Position numbers and translations under genes: made by a program. This document shows, in pieces, positions 63,843 to 64,000 of a DNA stretch of 64,000 nucleotides. The notes beneath the pieces were generated by a model. It ran no database searches and was not told where the DNA came from. It worked only from the letters and a program-made list of their open reading frames with translations. Origin of the DNA: Gimesia sp. (GTDB lineage: Bacteria; Planctomycetota; Planctomycetia; Planctomycetales; Planctomycetaceae); assembly GCF_040219335.1 (NCBI RefSeq), contig NZ_JAVJSQ010000007.1, positions 248,001 to 312,000 on the forward strand, in the 5' to 3' direction. Each line of letters begins with the position of its first letter. Position 1 is the first letter of the stretch.

Positions 63843-64000
63843 ATGAGAATCTCCTGCTTTTATTATCTGTCTCAACTGGTGATCTTGTTTTATCTGCCAC
63901 TGTTTCTCTCTGGTTGCGGGCAGAAGCCCGTTGCTTCAGAGGCAGACGCGGCGGCAGAGCTCACTCTGACGCAGGCGTATGAGGTGCTGCAGGGGAAGAG
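63843..64000 (+). CDS. Lipoprotein, 5' part only (runs off window)
   Basis: 52 codons to the end of the window. A signal peptide with the lipobox LSGC (Cys ~25) leads into an Ala/Glu-rich stretch ending TQAYEVLQGK. Lipid attachment outside the cytoplasm is expected; nothing more can be said. A palindrome CCCCTAGGGG lies at 63670-63679 in the 260-base gap upstream. Confidence 0.65.
   Translation, partial: MRISCFYYLSQLVILFYLPLFLSGCGQKPVASEADAAAELTLTQAYEVLQGK

Overview
The window looks like a chromosomal stretch of a member of the Planctomycetota, most likely a Gimesia/Planctomyces-type marine species. The evidence is indirect: secreted sulfatases with Cys-type formylglycine sites, several PQQ-like beta-propeller proteins, Tat-exported sugar-isomerase-like and ceramidase-like proteins, LL-diaminopimelate aminotransferase (dapL), planctomycete-style prepilins and many unknown secreted or membrane proteins. 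No rRNA, tRNA, CRISPR array, transposase or phage gene was recognised. Almost all of the window is intact, moderately GC-rich coding sequence.

Layout. 1-1614: minus-strand prepilin-like genes, preceded by what looks like a small structured RNA with its own promoter and terminator (1731-1891). 2-14 kb: HEAT lipoprotein, secreted isoaspartyl methyltransferase with an added C-terminal domain, YgfZ-like protein, membrane protein, dapL, FKBP isomerase, zinc-ribbon membrane protein, ThiF/MoeB-type protein, esterase, SlyX. 14-22 kb: sulfatase, fatty acid desaturase, Tat-exported isomerase-like protein, then a divergent methyl-cycle pair (ahcY and metF) and a shikimate dehydrogenase homologue lacking the usual Ser-x-Ser motif. 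22-26 kb: a co-directional cluster with an ADP-ribosylglycohydrolase, two small coupled genes, a Nudix hydrolase, a macro-domain protein and an AlkB-like dioxygenase, preceded by two REP-like palindromes. 26-29.3 kb: two small membrane proteins and three tandem paralogues of an unrecognised secreted, membrane-anchored family.

29.4-38.3 kb: scpB, a membrane protein with a zinc-finger-like motif whose promoter carries a Crp-like box, the Crp-type regulator itself, NAD(P)HX epimerase, SDR, a zinc-independent S14 next to S18, QueD-like protein, ceramidase-like protein, hisI and a WYL regulator. 38.6-46 kb: TolC-like lipoprotein, Mpo1-like protein, isocitrate dehydrogenase, a PQQ-like protein behind a perfect 16-bp palindrome, and an ArsR-rhodanese pair with a palindrome on the regulator's -10 box. 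46.4-53.7 kb: AT-rich orphan gene, ECF sigma factor with an overlapping membrane partner gene, second PQQ-like protein, ankyrin protein, APH-type kinase and TRIC/UPF0126 channel. 53.7-64 kb: PhnA-like protein, second sulfatase, transglutaminase-like protein, two esterase-type hydrolases, a row of small membrane proteins with a degenerate FGE-like protein, a SMI1/KNR4 protein with a membrane tail, and the start of a lipoprotein.

Methyl-cycle genes, ribosomal proteins, hisI, dapL and scpB are housekeeping. The sulfatases, hydrolases and beta-propellers fit polysaccharide-degrading heterotrophy. The least explained parts are the ADP-ribose-related cluster, the tandem secreted triplet, the small RNA locus and the Crp-box locus. 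All product names come from reading translated motifs; no database search was possible.
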